Shown: positions 17,922-24,450 of the stretch, in pieces
Layout: the number at the start of each line of letters is the position of its first letter
How positions within the stretch are numbered: the first letter of the stretch is position 1
Assembly: GCA_015066465.1 (NCBI GenBank)
Contig: SVOI01000029.1
Coordinates: 1-32,407, forward strand
Direction: 5' to 3'
Source of the DNA: Oscillospiraceae bacterium
GTDB lineage: Bacteria > Bacillota > Clostridia > Oscillospirales > Acutalibacteraceae
Length of the DNA stretch: 32,407 bases
Position numbers and translations under genes: made by a program
The notes under the pieces: generated by a model
The model's database searches: none
Told to the model about the DNA's origin: nothing
What the model saw: the letters and a program-made list of their open reading frames with translations, nothing else

Positions 17922-19457
17922 TTATTTGTTAATTAAATCTAAGCTTTTTTGTCTCTGCTCCTCGAGTGCTTTGGTTATTTCTTTGTGCTTTTTACCGTTT
18001 AAATTGTAAAAAATCATTGGAATTACCGCTAAAAGTGAGAAAATAGCGGGCAAAATTGCGAAAAGATACATAAGACTCGATTTTGCTTCAATGGGCATAA
18101 ACTCGGGAGTTTCGGCAAAAGCCTTGTAACCTACGAAAATCAAAAATAAATTTGTAACGTAGGTTGTGCAGTTACCGAGAATTCTTGAAAGCGTGCTCTT
18201 TAAAGCGCTTACTGTAGCTTCGTTTCTTTCACCGTGCTTATATTCACCGTAATCATAAACAGACATCTGAATAAGTCCGGGTATAGTATTGTAGAAGCCT
18301 GTTGTAAGACCGTGGATTGCGTACCATAAAACAACGCTTATAAATATCTGTTGCGGGGTATGTGCTTCGTAAGGATAAATGCTAAAAAACATTGCGAAAT
18401 AGCAAAAAGCCGTTCCGAGCTTCATACCTATATATAAATATTTATCATCAATCCATTTACGCACAATCGGTGCTAAAAATAAAGAAATTCCGGTAGTTAC
18501 AAGCGAAGCAAGTGCAGCGAATGAAAGAAGTGCCGCGTAATTTCCGTCGTTGTAAACGTAGTTGAATTCAAACGGCGTACCTGAAAACAACGTAAGTGTA
18601 AAAGCTTCTGCTCTGAAACAGGCAATAAACGCATAAGTCATAAGACCGTATCCGACAGACATACCGTGGCCTAAAATTTCAGAAATCATATATAGTATGA
18701 GCGGTTTGTTTTTAATTATATGTCCGTAAACTTCACGAAGCTTCGGGGTTTCTTGTTTCGGTGGTTCTGCAATACGCTCTTTTGTTGCAACAATGTTCCA
18801 TATCGCAAGGGGGATAGCCGCAAGAGTTACTACCGTGTAGCTGTAAAAATATCTTTCAGCTTCTGAGCAATTCGGCAAAAGGAATGGAAGAAGTGCGGCA
18901 ATATACGTTCCGCAGGCACCAACCGATGAACCTAAAATACTTTCAATTGCGGCTATGTAGCCACGTTCTAAATTGTTTGTTGTTCTTCTTGCGTTAAGTG
19001 CAGTGAGTGCCGCATTATAAAATGTTGAAAATGCATCGTTTAAAAAGTAAAGAGCTACAAGAAAAAATACTTTGAACGTGTCGGTAGCTTCGGGAAAAAA
19101 CGCTTTAATAGGTAATGTTTGCAAAATTAAAACCAAGTTGCAGGGGAGAATCATCAAAAGCAACCACGGTTTAAATCTGCCCCATTTTCCGAAGGTTTTC
19201 CTCGATTTATCAAGAAAGCTTGAAACAATAACGTCGTTAGCGATATCCCAGAATCCGAGAATAAAAATAATTGTACTGTACGTAGCAAATGCCTGTTCTG
19301 AAAGTCCTAAAAACGTTGAAGCAACAAGACCGCCAAAGAATCCGCTCATTGCAGTTGAAACCTTAGAAATTGCGGTACTTGAACCAAATGCAATATATTC
19401 TTTTTTAGTCAATTTTTCGTTGACGTCGGTTGCGAGTGTGTTTTTGAATTTTTTCAT
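17922..19457 (-). CDS. GPH-family sugar:cation symporter (MelB-like)
   Basis: 511 aa with about 12 membrane segments. Family marks are FGKWGRFKPW in the loop after the second membrane segment and VYDYGEYKHGERNEA in the later cytoplasmic loop, matching the DYGEWKTGxR pattern of glycoside-pentoside-hexuronide:cation symporters. An inserted polar segment (SGTPFEFNYVYNDGNY) lies mid-protein. It imports an oligosaccharide or glycoside with Na+ or H+. First gene of the operon: AAAGGGGG precedes the ATG, and the HAD and GH3 genes follow closely. The cytosolic GH3 enzyme downstream implies that the imported molecule is a small beta-linked saccharide. Confidence 0.9.
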   Translation of the reverse strand: MKKFKNTLATDVNEKLTKKEYIAFGSSTAISKVSTAMSGFFGGLVASTFLGLSEQAFATYSTIIFILGFWDIANDVIVSSFLDKSRKTFGKWGRFKPWLLLMILPCNLVLILQTLPIKAFFPEATDTFKVFFLVALYFLNDAFSTFYNAALTALNARRTTNNLERGYIAAIESILGSSVGACGTYIAALLPFLLPNCSEAERYFYSYTVVTLAAIPLAIWNIVATKERIAEPPKQETPKLREVYGHIIKNKPLILYMISEILGHGMSVGYGLMTYAFIACFRAEAFTLTLFSGTPFEFNYVYNDGNYAALLSFAALASLVTTGISLFLAPIVRKWIDDKYLYIGMKLGTAFCYFAMFFSIYPYEAHTPQQIFISVVLWYAIHGLTTGFYNTIPGLIQMSVYDYGEYKHGERNEATVSALKSTLSRILGNCTTYVTNLFLIFVGYKAFAETPEFMPIEAKSSLMYLFAILPAIFSLLAVIPMIFYNLNGKKHKEITKALEEQRQKSLDLINK

Positions 19458-19493
19458 ATTTTCCCCCTTTATAACGATGGATTTATCACTTTA

Positions 19494-19523
19494 ATTATAT
19501 AATATTTATTATATATAATTCAA
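19494..19523 (-). promoter_or_regulatory. Probable promoter of symporter-HAD-GH3
   Basis: On the minus strand, TTGAAT (19523-19518), an 18-nt spacer and TATAAT (19499-19494), about 37 nt before the symporter ATG. The surrounding sequence is very AT-rich, so other hexamers could be chosen. Confidence 0.6.
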
Positions 19524-19548
19524 TAAGACAAATTAGATAAATTAGTAC

Positions 19549-19577
19549 TTGATTTTTTGTGATAAGTTTTGTATAAT
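19549..19577 (+). promoter_or_regulatory. Promoter of tRNA-Ser
   Basis: TTGATT (19549-19554), 17 nt and consensus TATAAT (19572-19577), 21 bp before the tRNA 5' end. Confidence 0.85.
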
Positions 19578-19598
19578 GGCAGGGCGAATTAAATATAT

Positions 19599-19691
19599 GG
19601 AGAGTTGTCCGAGCTGGTCGAAGGAGCACGACTGGAAATCGTGTAAACGCCTAAAAGCGTTTCGAGGGTTCGAATCCCTTGCTCTCCGCCA
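19599..19691 (+). tRNA. tRNA-Ser(GGA)
   Basis: The acceptor GGAGAGT pairs with GCTCTCC, discriminator G19688, and CCA is encoded (19689-19691). The anticodon arm CACGA-CTGGAAA-TCGTG gives anticodon GGA. A long variable arm (AACGCCTAAAAGCGTT) is present, as expected for serine tRNA, and the T-arm is GAGGGTTCGAATCCCTT. Its 3' end is duplicated at 19864-19882. Confidence 0.97.
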
Positions 19692-19888
19692 AAAAGAGAA
19701 AAGCACCTTTTAGGTGCTTTTTTCTTTTTAGTTAAGTTCAAAAGCAAGGGATTCGAACCAGAAATGGGAGCGAACTCGGAGCAAAGCGACGAAAGGAGCG
19801 ACAGAGAAACAGTCCAGTGGACTGTTTCGACATTTCTCCAACTGAACGAAGTGAAGGCGAAAAAATCCCTTGCTCTCCGCCAAAAAGA
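19673..19888 (+). repeat. tRNA-derived repeat at tRNA-Ser
   Basis: The last part of the tRNA plus the following bases (19673-19697, 25 nt) is repeated exactly at 19864-19888. Between the two copies are the first terminator, an inverted copy of the tRNA T-arm (19744-19759, exact complement of 19667-19682), and a core (19760-19863) containing the palindrome AAACAGTCC-AGT-GGACTGTTT. The core recurs downstream of tRNA-Arg at about 92 percent identity by eye. No ORF on the plus strand explains it. Confidence 0.92.
19699..19723 (+). terminator. Terminator of tRNA-Ser
   Basis: AAAAGCACCT (19699-19708) pairs with AGGTGCTTTT (19712-19721), followed by T. It begins eight nt after the CCA. Confidence 0.88.
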
Positions 19889-19915
19889 AGTGGTACTTTT
19901 GTACCACTTCTTTTT
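19882..19915 (+). terminator. Second terminator after the duplicated tRNA-Ser end
   Basis: A perfect 15-bp stem (19882-19896 with 19901-19915), loop TTTT, ends in five T. It follows the duplicated CCA directly, as the first terminator follows the genuine one, but its stem sequence differs. Confidence 0.9.
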
Positions 19916-19929
19916 AGTTAGGCACAAGA

Positions 19930-19958
19930 TTGAAATTATATATTTTATGTGATATACT
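19930..19958 (+). promoter_or_regulatory. Promoter of the two small unknown genes
   Basis: TTGAAA (19930-19935), 17 nt and TATACT (19953-19958), 36 nt before the TTG start at 19994. Confidence 0.78.
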
Positions 19959-19993
19959 CAAATAAAAGATGGATATTTGTAGGAGTGATATCG

Positions 19994-20410
19994 TTGAATA
20001 AGGTTATTCGAAATAATATTAATTCACCATATACTTTGCATGATATGAATGTGTTTTCGTTTGAGGTTATTGATAATGATATTATTATGAGAACGCAATC
20101 TGGATTAATTAAAACTGACGGTGTTTCTAGTCAAGTTGATGGTTATGTTGAATTTCATAATGTGCAGTGGGACTTTAGTTTCGTTTATTTGCTTGGTGTC
20201 ACAGGAAATGTTGGCACATTTATGGGAGAGAAAATGTTTTTGAAAGAATTTATCGAGAGGTATAAACAGTTTGGTTTTTCTGTAATGGATGAAACTTATG
20301 GTTATAACATGACAAAATATAGTGGCTATCTTTTGTCGAACCGACAGCATTGTGAGTGTGTTGTTGAAATATACCATGAGGGCGATATGGTATTTGTAGC
20401 GGAAGATTAA
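19994..20410 (+). CDS. Hypothetical protein, 138 aa
   Basis: Not recognised. The start is TTG 19994, with AGGAG eight nt upstream; an upstream in-frame ATG at 19949 lies within the promoter -10 region. The protein is acidic and strand-rich, with no signal peptide or membrane segment: two beta-hairpin-like stretches (VFSFEVIDNDIIMRT, VDGYVEFHNVQWDFSFVYLL), a helix (KMFLKEFIERYKQFG), and a short C-terminal strand (CVVEIYHEGDMVFV). Size, acidity and its small single-domain look resemble immunity or accessory proteins, but no toxin is visible nearby. It is 20 nt upstream of the next TTG-start gene and should share its transcript. Confidence 0.72.
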   Translation: MNKVIRNNINSPYTLHDMNVFSFEVIDNDIIMRTQSGLIKTDGVSSQVDGYVEFHNVQWDFSFVYLLGVTGNVGTFMGEKMFLKEFIERYKQFGFSVMDETYGYNMTKYSGYLLSNRQHCECVVEIYHEGDMVFVAED

Positions 20411-20430
20411 GCTGATAAGGAGAATCAATT

Positions 20431-20901
20431 TTGAAGAAAAAATTACAGAACGCTAAAGCTATCGCTATAATAGGCGGAGCAGATGGTCCCACAGGGATTT
20501 TTACTATTAATCCGAAAAAATTAAAGGTCAGAATAAAGAATTATTTATACAAAAACAAACGAAAGAAAATTGAAAAGAAAATTGTTGCCAATACACATAC
20601 ACTTGAAGAAGTGTTACAATATGCCGAAAATACATATAGTGCAAAAATGTCAGATTACAAAGTGAATGCTATGCCCAATATCTCACGTGTTTACGAGATA
20701 AAAGAGAGCAATGATTTTCTTTATATTGAAATTGATGATACTTCTGCAACTTTTGGAATATCTTTTTCAGGAAGTAAAAAAACAACTAAAGTTTTTCAAA
20801 AGATAACAAAAGATTTATATACTTATTATGGTGTGAGCGAAAAAGATATTGACGAAAAAACTGAAAGATATTTATCTCTTTTATGTGTTTTAAGTTCGTG
20901 A
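20431..20901 (+). CDS. Small soluble protein with free-standing IGGADGPT motif
   Basis: 156 aa from TTG 20431, with AAGGAG eight nt upstream. Residues 9-24 read KAIAIIGGADGPTGIF. The IGGADGPT block is a hallmark of the beta subunits of Na+-pumping decarboxylases (OadB/GcdB/MmdB), where its aspartate lies in the ion path. Here the rest of that membrane protein is absent. A basic segment (about 29-50; KVRIKNYLYKNKRKK) and a mixed alpha/beta domain (about 52-156; VYEIKESNDFLYIEIDD, TATFGISFSG-like) follow instead. Automatic naming as a decarboxylase subunit would be wrong. It is co-transcribed with the unknown gene before it. Function unknown. Confidence 0.75.
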   Translation: MKKKLQNAKAIAIIGGADGPTGIFTINPKKLKVRIKNYLYKNKRKKIEKKIVANTHTLEEVLQYAENTYSAKMSDYKVNAMPNISRVYEIKESNDFLYIEIDDTSATFGISFSGSKKTTKVFQKITKDLYTYYGVSEKDIDEKTERYLSLLCVLSS

Positions 20902-20944
20902 TTTTGTAATATACAATTAAAATAAATTAAAAAGGGTGACTATT

Positions 20945-21862
20945 ATGTTCCAAAAATTTTTAGAAGAAGTTTTAAAATTAGCACCAAGGCAGATGTGGGC
21001 AGTAGAGCAGATACCCGTTTACTTTTCACAGATGTTCGAATCGTTTTCTTTCAAAAAAATGGGTGCTATGATTCTTGCAATAGGTGAGATGTTTGGTCTT
21101 ATTATATTTGACACACCGGTTACACCAAGGGGCGAAGCGCTTGACCTTACAGGTTATAACCTTGTTTTTGTTGATGAATTTAATGGCAACTCGCTTGATA
21201 CAGACGTGTGGGAGTACAGAGCGAGTGGCGAAAGACGTGGCGGTTTTAACGCTGAAAGTCAGGTCGAAGTGCATGACGGCAATATGATTATGACTGGTGA
21301 GTACTTAACCGACGGTGAATACGGTGAAGGCTGGTATACCGCTATGATTAAGTTAAAAGAGCGCTATAAAAAAGGCTATTTCGAAATTCGTTGTATTGTA
21401 AACGATGAACCTGAATTCTGGTCTGCTTTCTGGATTCAGGCAGATTCACCTTACGATTCTGCAGTTTCAAAAGGTGGCGTTGGTGGTGCTGAAATAGATA
21501 TTTTTGAATCATCAAATACTGCAAATAAAAAAGACAGAAATTCAGTAACTCACGCAATTCACTGTGCTGGTGTTGATGGTGTAGTAGAAGATTTTCAATC
21601 TATGAGACTCGGTGCATTTTATGGTAACGATATTTATAATGAATATAACACTTACGGTCTTGAGTGGACAGATACAGAATACATATTCTACGTTAATGGT
21701 GTAGAAACACGCCGTTCATCATTTGGTAATGGGGTGTCAGACGTAGCAGAAGACGTAATTGTTTCACTCGAAATACCTGACGAAGAAAGACTTGCAAGTC
21801 TTGATAAAAAAAGTTATAAAGCAGAATTTATTGTAGATTACGTGAAAATTTATCAGAAATAA
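20945..21862 (+). CDS. GH16 family glycoside hydrolase (laminarinase-like)
   Basis: 305 aa from ATG 20945 (AAAGGG eight nt upstream; a GTG at 20936 overlaps that site). The GH16 jelly roll spans about 70-305. The catalytic signature EIDIFE (E183 nucleophile, D185, E188 acid/base) is the ExDxxE beta-bulge form found in laminarinases and related enzymes rather than the ExDxE lichenase form. Supporting motifs are FVDEFNG, ERYKKGYFEIRC, FWSAFWIQ and YGLEWT. A typical signal peptide is missing. A hydrophobic stretch (about 39-55, MGAMILAIGEMFGLIIF) could act as an N-terminal anchor or internal signal; otherwise the enzyme is cytosolic, which is unusual for GH16. It lies 43 nt after the preceding gene and is followed by a terminator. 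Confidence 0.87.
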   Translation: MFQKFLEEVLKLAPRQMWAVEQIPVYFSQMFESFSFKKMGAMILAIGEMFGLIIFDTPVTPRGEALDLTGYNLVFVDEFNGNSLDTDVWEYRASGERRGGFNAESQVEVHDGNMIMTGEYLTDGEYGEGWYTAMIKLKERYKKGYFEIRCIVNDEPEFWSAFWIQADSPYDSAVSKGGVGGAEIDIFESSNTANKKDRNSVTHAIHCAGVDGVVEDFQSMRLGAFYGNDIYNEYNTYGLEWTDTEYIFYVNGVETRRSSFGNGVSDVAEDVIVSLEIPDEERLASLDKKSYKAEFIVDYVKIYQK

Positions 21863-21873
21863 TTAGTAAAATT

Positions 21874-21905
21874 TGAGTCACACTAATATGTGTGACTCAC
21901 TTTTA
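21874..21905 (+). terminator. Terminator after the GH16 gene
   Basis: TGAGTCACAC (21874-21883) pairs with GTGTGACTCA (21890-21899), loop TAATAT, followed by CTTTTATTTT. Confidence 0.88.
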
Positions 21906-21968
21906 TTTTGAAAAAGTTACAACAATTCTAAAAAAGGTTACTTTTTTATTACAATATGCTGTCTTTAT

Positions 21969-21997
21969 TTGACAGTTTTCTATATTTATAGTATTAT
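21969..21997 (+). promoter_or_regulatory. Promoter of the tmk-mltG operon
   Basis: TTGACA (21969-21974), 17 nt and TATTAT (21992-21997). It is the only strong promoter I see before the six-gene run that ends at the 27337 hairpin. Confidence 0.88.
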
Positions 21998-22045
21998 ATA
22001 CAATAGGTTTCAATGCGATATTATGTCGGAAAGGAATTTTATTCG

Positions 22046-22711
22046 ATGGGTTTATTTATTGACCTCGAGGGGTTAGATGGCTGTGGTAAAACTACACAGA
22101 CCGAGCTTCTTTGCAAAAGATTTGAAAAAGAGAATATTAAATATAAAAAAATCAAGTTGCCAGATTACGATAGCGACTCAAGTATTTTAGTTCGTAAATA
22201 CTTGAATGGTGATTTTGGTAAAAATGCAAATGACGTTAATGCATTCGCTGCTTCAGTTCTTTTTGCTGCAGATAGGTTTGCTTCATACACAGAAAATTGG
22301 AAAAATGATTACCAGAATGGAACGTTGATTTTTTCTGATAGATATACTCCTGCCAATGCTCTTTATCAGATGACTAAATTAGAGCCAGAGGAGTGGGATT
22401 CATATTTAGAATGGCTTTTTGATTTTGAATATAACAAAATTGGAATTCCAGAACCTACTATGGTAGTGTTTTTAGATATGCCTGTTGAGGTTTCACAAAA
22501 GCTTATGACAAGTCGTTATAATGGCGATGAATCTAAAAAAGACGTTCACGAATGTAACGTTGAGTTTTTACATAAGTGTCGTGAATCAGCACTTTATGCG
22601 TGTAAAAAATATGGTTGGAAGGTAATTTCGTGTGCTGAAAATGGCGAATTGCTTTCTATTGAAACCATAAATGATAAAATTTACGAGGCTATTAAACCAA
22701 TTTTAAAATAA
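22046..22711 (+). CDS. tmk: Thymidylate kinase-family protein
   Basis: 221 aa from ATG 22046, preceded by AAAGGAA at nine to ten nt. The P-loop is GLDGCGKTT (9-17), the DRY block is FSDRYTPANALYQ (98-100 DRY), and a lid region is RYNGDESKKDVHE. The family phosphorylates dTMP to dTDP with ATP for DNA synthesis. The sequence after DRY (TPANALYQ) departs from the common SSxAYQ, as in a divergent Clostridia form, so a second, more typical tmk elsewhere in the genome would raise the question of specificity. First gene of the operon; the stop is nine nt before the next start. Confidence 0.88.
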   Translation: MGLFIDLEGLDGCGKTTQTELLCKRFEKENIKYKKIKLPDYDSDSSILVRKYLNGDFGKNANDVNAFAASVLFAADRFASYTENWKNDYQNGTLIFSDRYTPANALYQMTKLEPEEWDSYLEWLFDFEYNKIGIPEPTMVVFLDMPVEVSQKLMTSRYNGDESKKDVHECNVEFLHKCRESALYACKKYGWKVISCAENGELLSIETINDKIYEAIKPILK

Positions 22712-22720
22712 GGCGTGTTT

Positions 22721-23608
22721 ATGTTAGATTTTAAACCAATTTCACTTGACGACAGAAATAATATTGAAAAATATTTTAATTTTTTAGAAGAACCATTTTG
22801 TGATTTTTCTTTCGGAAATTTATTTTTTTGGTCAGTAGTTGAAAATACAAATATTGCATTTTATGGTGATTTTTTATTTATAAGATTTTCTGATGAAGAA
22901 TATTTTTATTATGCTTTTCCAATAGGAAGTGGCGAAATAAAAAATGCAATTAATTTGATTTTAGAGGATGCAAAATTAAATAATAAAAAAATAAAATTTG
23001 TTTGTTTAAATAAAAATCAAACAAAAATATTAAAAGAAAATTCAGAAGAAAAAATAATAATAAATAAAAATCGCGATGCGTTTGACTATATTTATTCGCT
23101 CGAAAAATTAGCGAGCTTAAGTGGTAGAAAATATCACTCAAAGAAAAATCATTTTAATTCATTTAAAAATAAATATAATTTTAAATTTGAATTAATTAAC
23201 GAAGAAAATATTTTTCAGTGTATTTCATTTGCGCGTGAGTGGTATAGTGAAAACGAAGCAACATCAACGCTTATAAGGGAACAAAAGGCGTTGGAGTGTG
23301 CATTTGAAAATTATTTTAAATTAAATTTAATTGGTGCAATAATTAAAGTGGAAAATAAAATAATTGCTTTTTGTGTTGGTGAAGAAATGTATAACAAAAA
23401 TATTTTTTGTACACATTTTGAAAAAGCTGATTATAATTTTCAAGGTGCTTACACGGCGATTAATAAATTATTTTCTGAATTTTTAATTAATAATTTTAAA
23501 TTAGTTAATAGAGAAGATGATGCTGGGGTTGAAGGATTAAGAAAAGCAAAATTATCTTATCACCCAGAAATTCTTTTAGAAAAATATTATGCAGAATTTG
23601 AAAATTGA
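22721..23608 (+). CDS. DUF2156 protein (phosphatidylglycerol lysyltransferase C-terminal-like)
   Basis: 295 aa from ATG 22721, with AAGG seven nt upstream. It matches the DUF2156/LPG-synthase C-terminal family: FSFGNLFFW near the N-terminus, GRKYHSKKNHFNSF near 135-150, and REDDAGVEGLRKAKLSYHP near the end. These proteins have two GNAT-like folds and transfer aminoacyl groups from tRNA in MprF. This one lacks the membrane flippase part, so it is a soluble stand-alone form of uncertain acceptor. The gene is markedly more AT-rich than tmk before it, with long AAA/TTT runs. Its end overlaps the GNAT gene by 20 nt. Confidence 0.88.
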   Translation: MLDFKPISLDDRNNIEKYFNFLEEPFCDFSFGNLFFWSVVENTNIAFYGDFLFIRFSDEEYFYYAFPIGSGEIKNAINLILEDAKLNNKKIKFVCLNKNQTKILKENSEEKIIINKNRDAFDYIYSLEKLASLSGRKYHSKKNHFNSFKNKYNFKFELINEENIFQCISFAREWYSENEATSTLIREQKALECAFENYFKLNLIGAIIKVENKIIAFCVGEEMYNKNIFCTHFEKADYNFQGAYTAINKLFSEFLINNFKLVNREDDAGVEGLRKAKLSYHPEILLEKYYAEFEN

Positions 23609-24422
23609 AAATAGATTTTTAATTAATGAAAATAAAAAACAAATCAAGAAAATATGGTTGAATAATTTTCTCGATGACGATGAAAATACAGTTGATTTAT
23701 TTTTGAAAAATGTTTTTAAAAATAAAAAAGGTGTCGGTGCATTTTTAAATAATGAATTAATTGCAATGATATTATTTTTAAATTCAAAAGTAATTTTTAA
23801 AAATATAAAAATAAATTCAATTTACTTTTATGCTGTTTGTACAGAGCAAAATTATAGAAATCAGGGTGTAATGAGGAGCCTTTTTGAATTTGCTAAAGAA
23901 AAAGCAAAAGAACAGGGGGCTGAAATCTGTTTTTTAGTTCCTGAAAACGAGTCGCTTTTTAAAATGTATGAGAAGTTTTCTTTTGAGAGGAATATCAATT
24001 TCACAAAAGAGTGTGTTTTGAGAAATGAATCTGATATTAAAAATACGATGTCTCACATAACGGATTTTTGTTATAATGATTATTTGAAATTCAGATTACA
24101 GGAAAGCGAAAAAACTCCTGTTGTTATTTTAAATGAAAAAGAATTTAATTTTGTTTTTGATAAAACAAGAGAAGATGTTTCTTTTTTATTTTTGAAAACA
24201 GGTTATGCTGTTTTTGAAAAGGTAGGAATAAAAATTACTGTTTCAGAAATTTGTGGAAACAAAAACGATCTTCTAAGTTGGTTGTTTAGTTTTTATTCTG
24301 ATGTAAGTGAAATAGAAATTTTTAAATATAGTGAAAAAGAAAAAAACGATTTTGGTATGACTTGCTCACTTGTTGGAAATTTCAATTTAACTAATATTTA
24401 TTTTGGTATGCCATATAGATAA
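23589..24422 (+). CDS. GNAT-family N-acetyltransferase
   Basis: 277 aa. The acetyl-CoA binding core is in the first half: IYFYAVCTEQNYRNQGVMRSL with the R-x-x-G-x-type loop RNQGVM near residues 87-92, then KEKAKEQGAEICFLVPEN and LFKMYEKFSFER. A C-terminal part of about 130 residues carries an Eis-like or sterol-carrier-like fold, judged only by size. The substrate is unknown. It starts inside the end of the DUF2156 gene with a weak ribosome site, so it is probably translated by coupling and works with that protein. Equally AT-rich. Confidence 0.85.
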   Translation: MQNLKIENRFLINENKKQIKKIWLNNFLDDDENTVDLFLKNVFKNKKGVGAFLNNELIAMILFLNSKVIFKNIKINSIYFYAVCTEQNYRNQGVMRSLFEFAKEKAKEQGAEICFLVPENESLFKMYEKFSFERNINFTKECVLRNESDIKNTMSHITDFCYNDYLKFRLQESEKTPVVILNEKEFNFVFDKTREDVSFLFLKTGYAVFEKVGIKITVSEICGNKNDLLSWLFSFYSDVSEIEIFKYSEKEKNDFGMTCSLVGNFNLTNIYFGMPYR

Positions 24423-24450
24423 AAGAACCAACCCTGAAAGGAGAATAACA

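Noticed and set aside
19589-19927. 112-codon minus-strand open frame across tRNA-Ser and its repeat
   Set aside because: It is antisense to a confident tRNA gene and to the tRNA-linked core; its translation is a by-product of these repeats and it lacks a ribosome site.
20431-20901. Annotation as a Na+-pumping decarboxylase beta subunit
   Set aside because: Only the short IGGADGPT motif matches; the protein is 156 aa and lacks the membrane helices and other conserved regions of that subunit.
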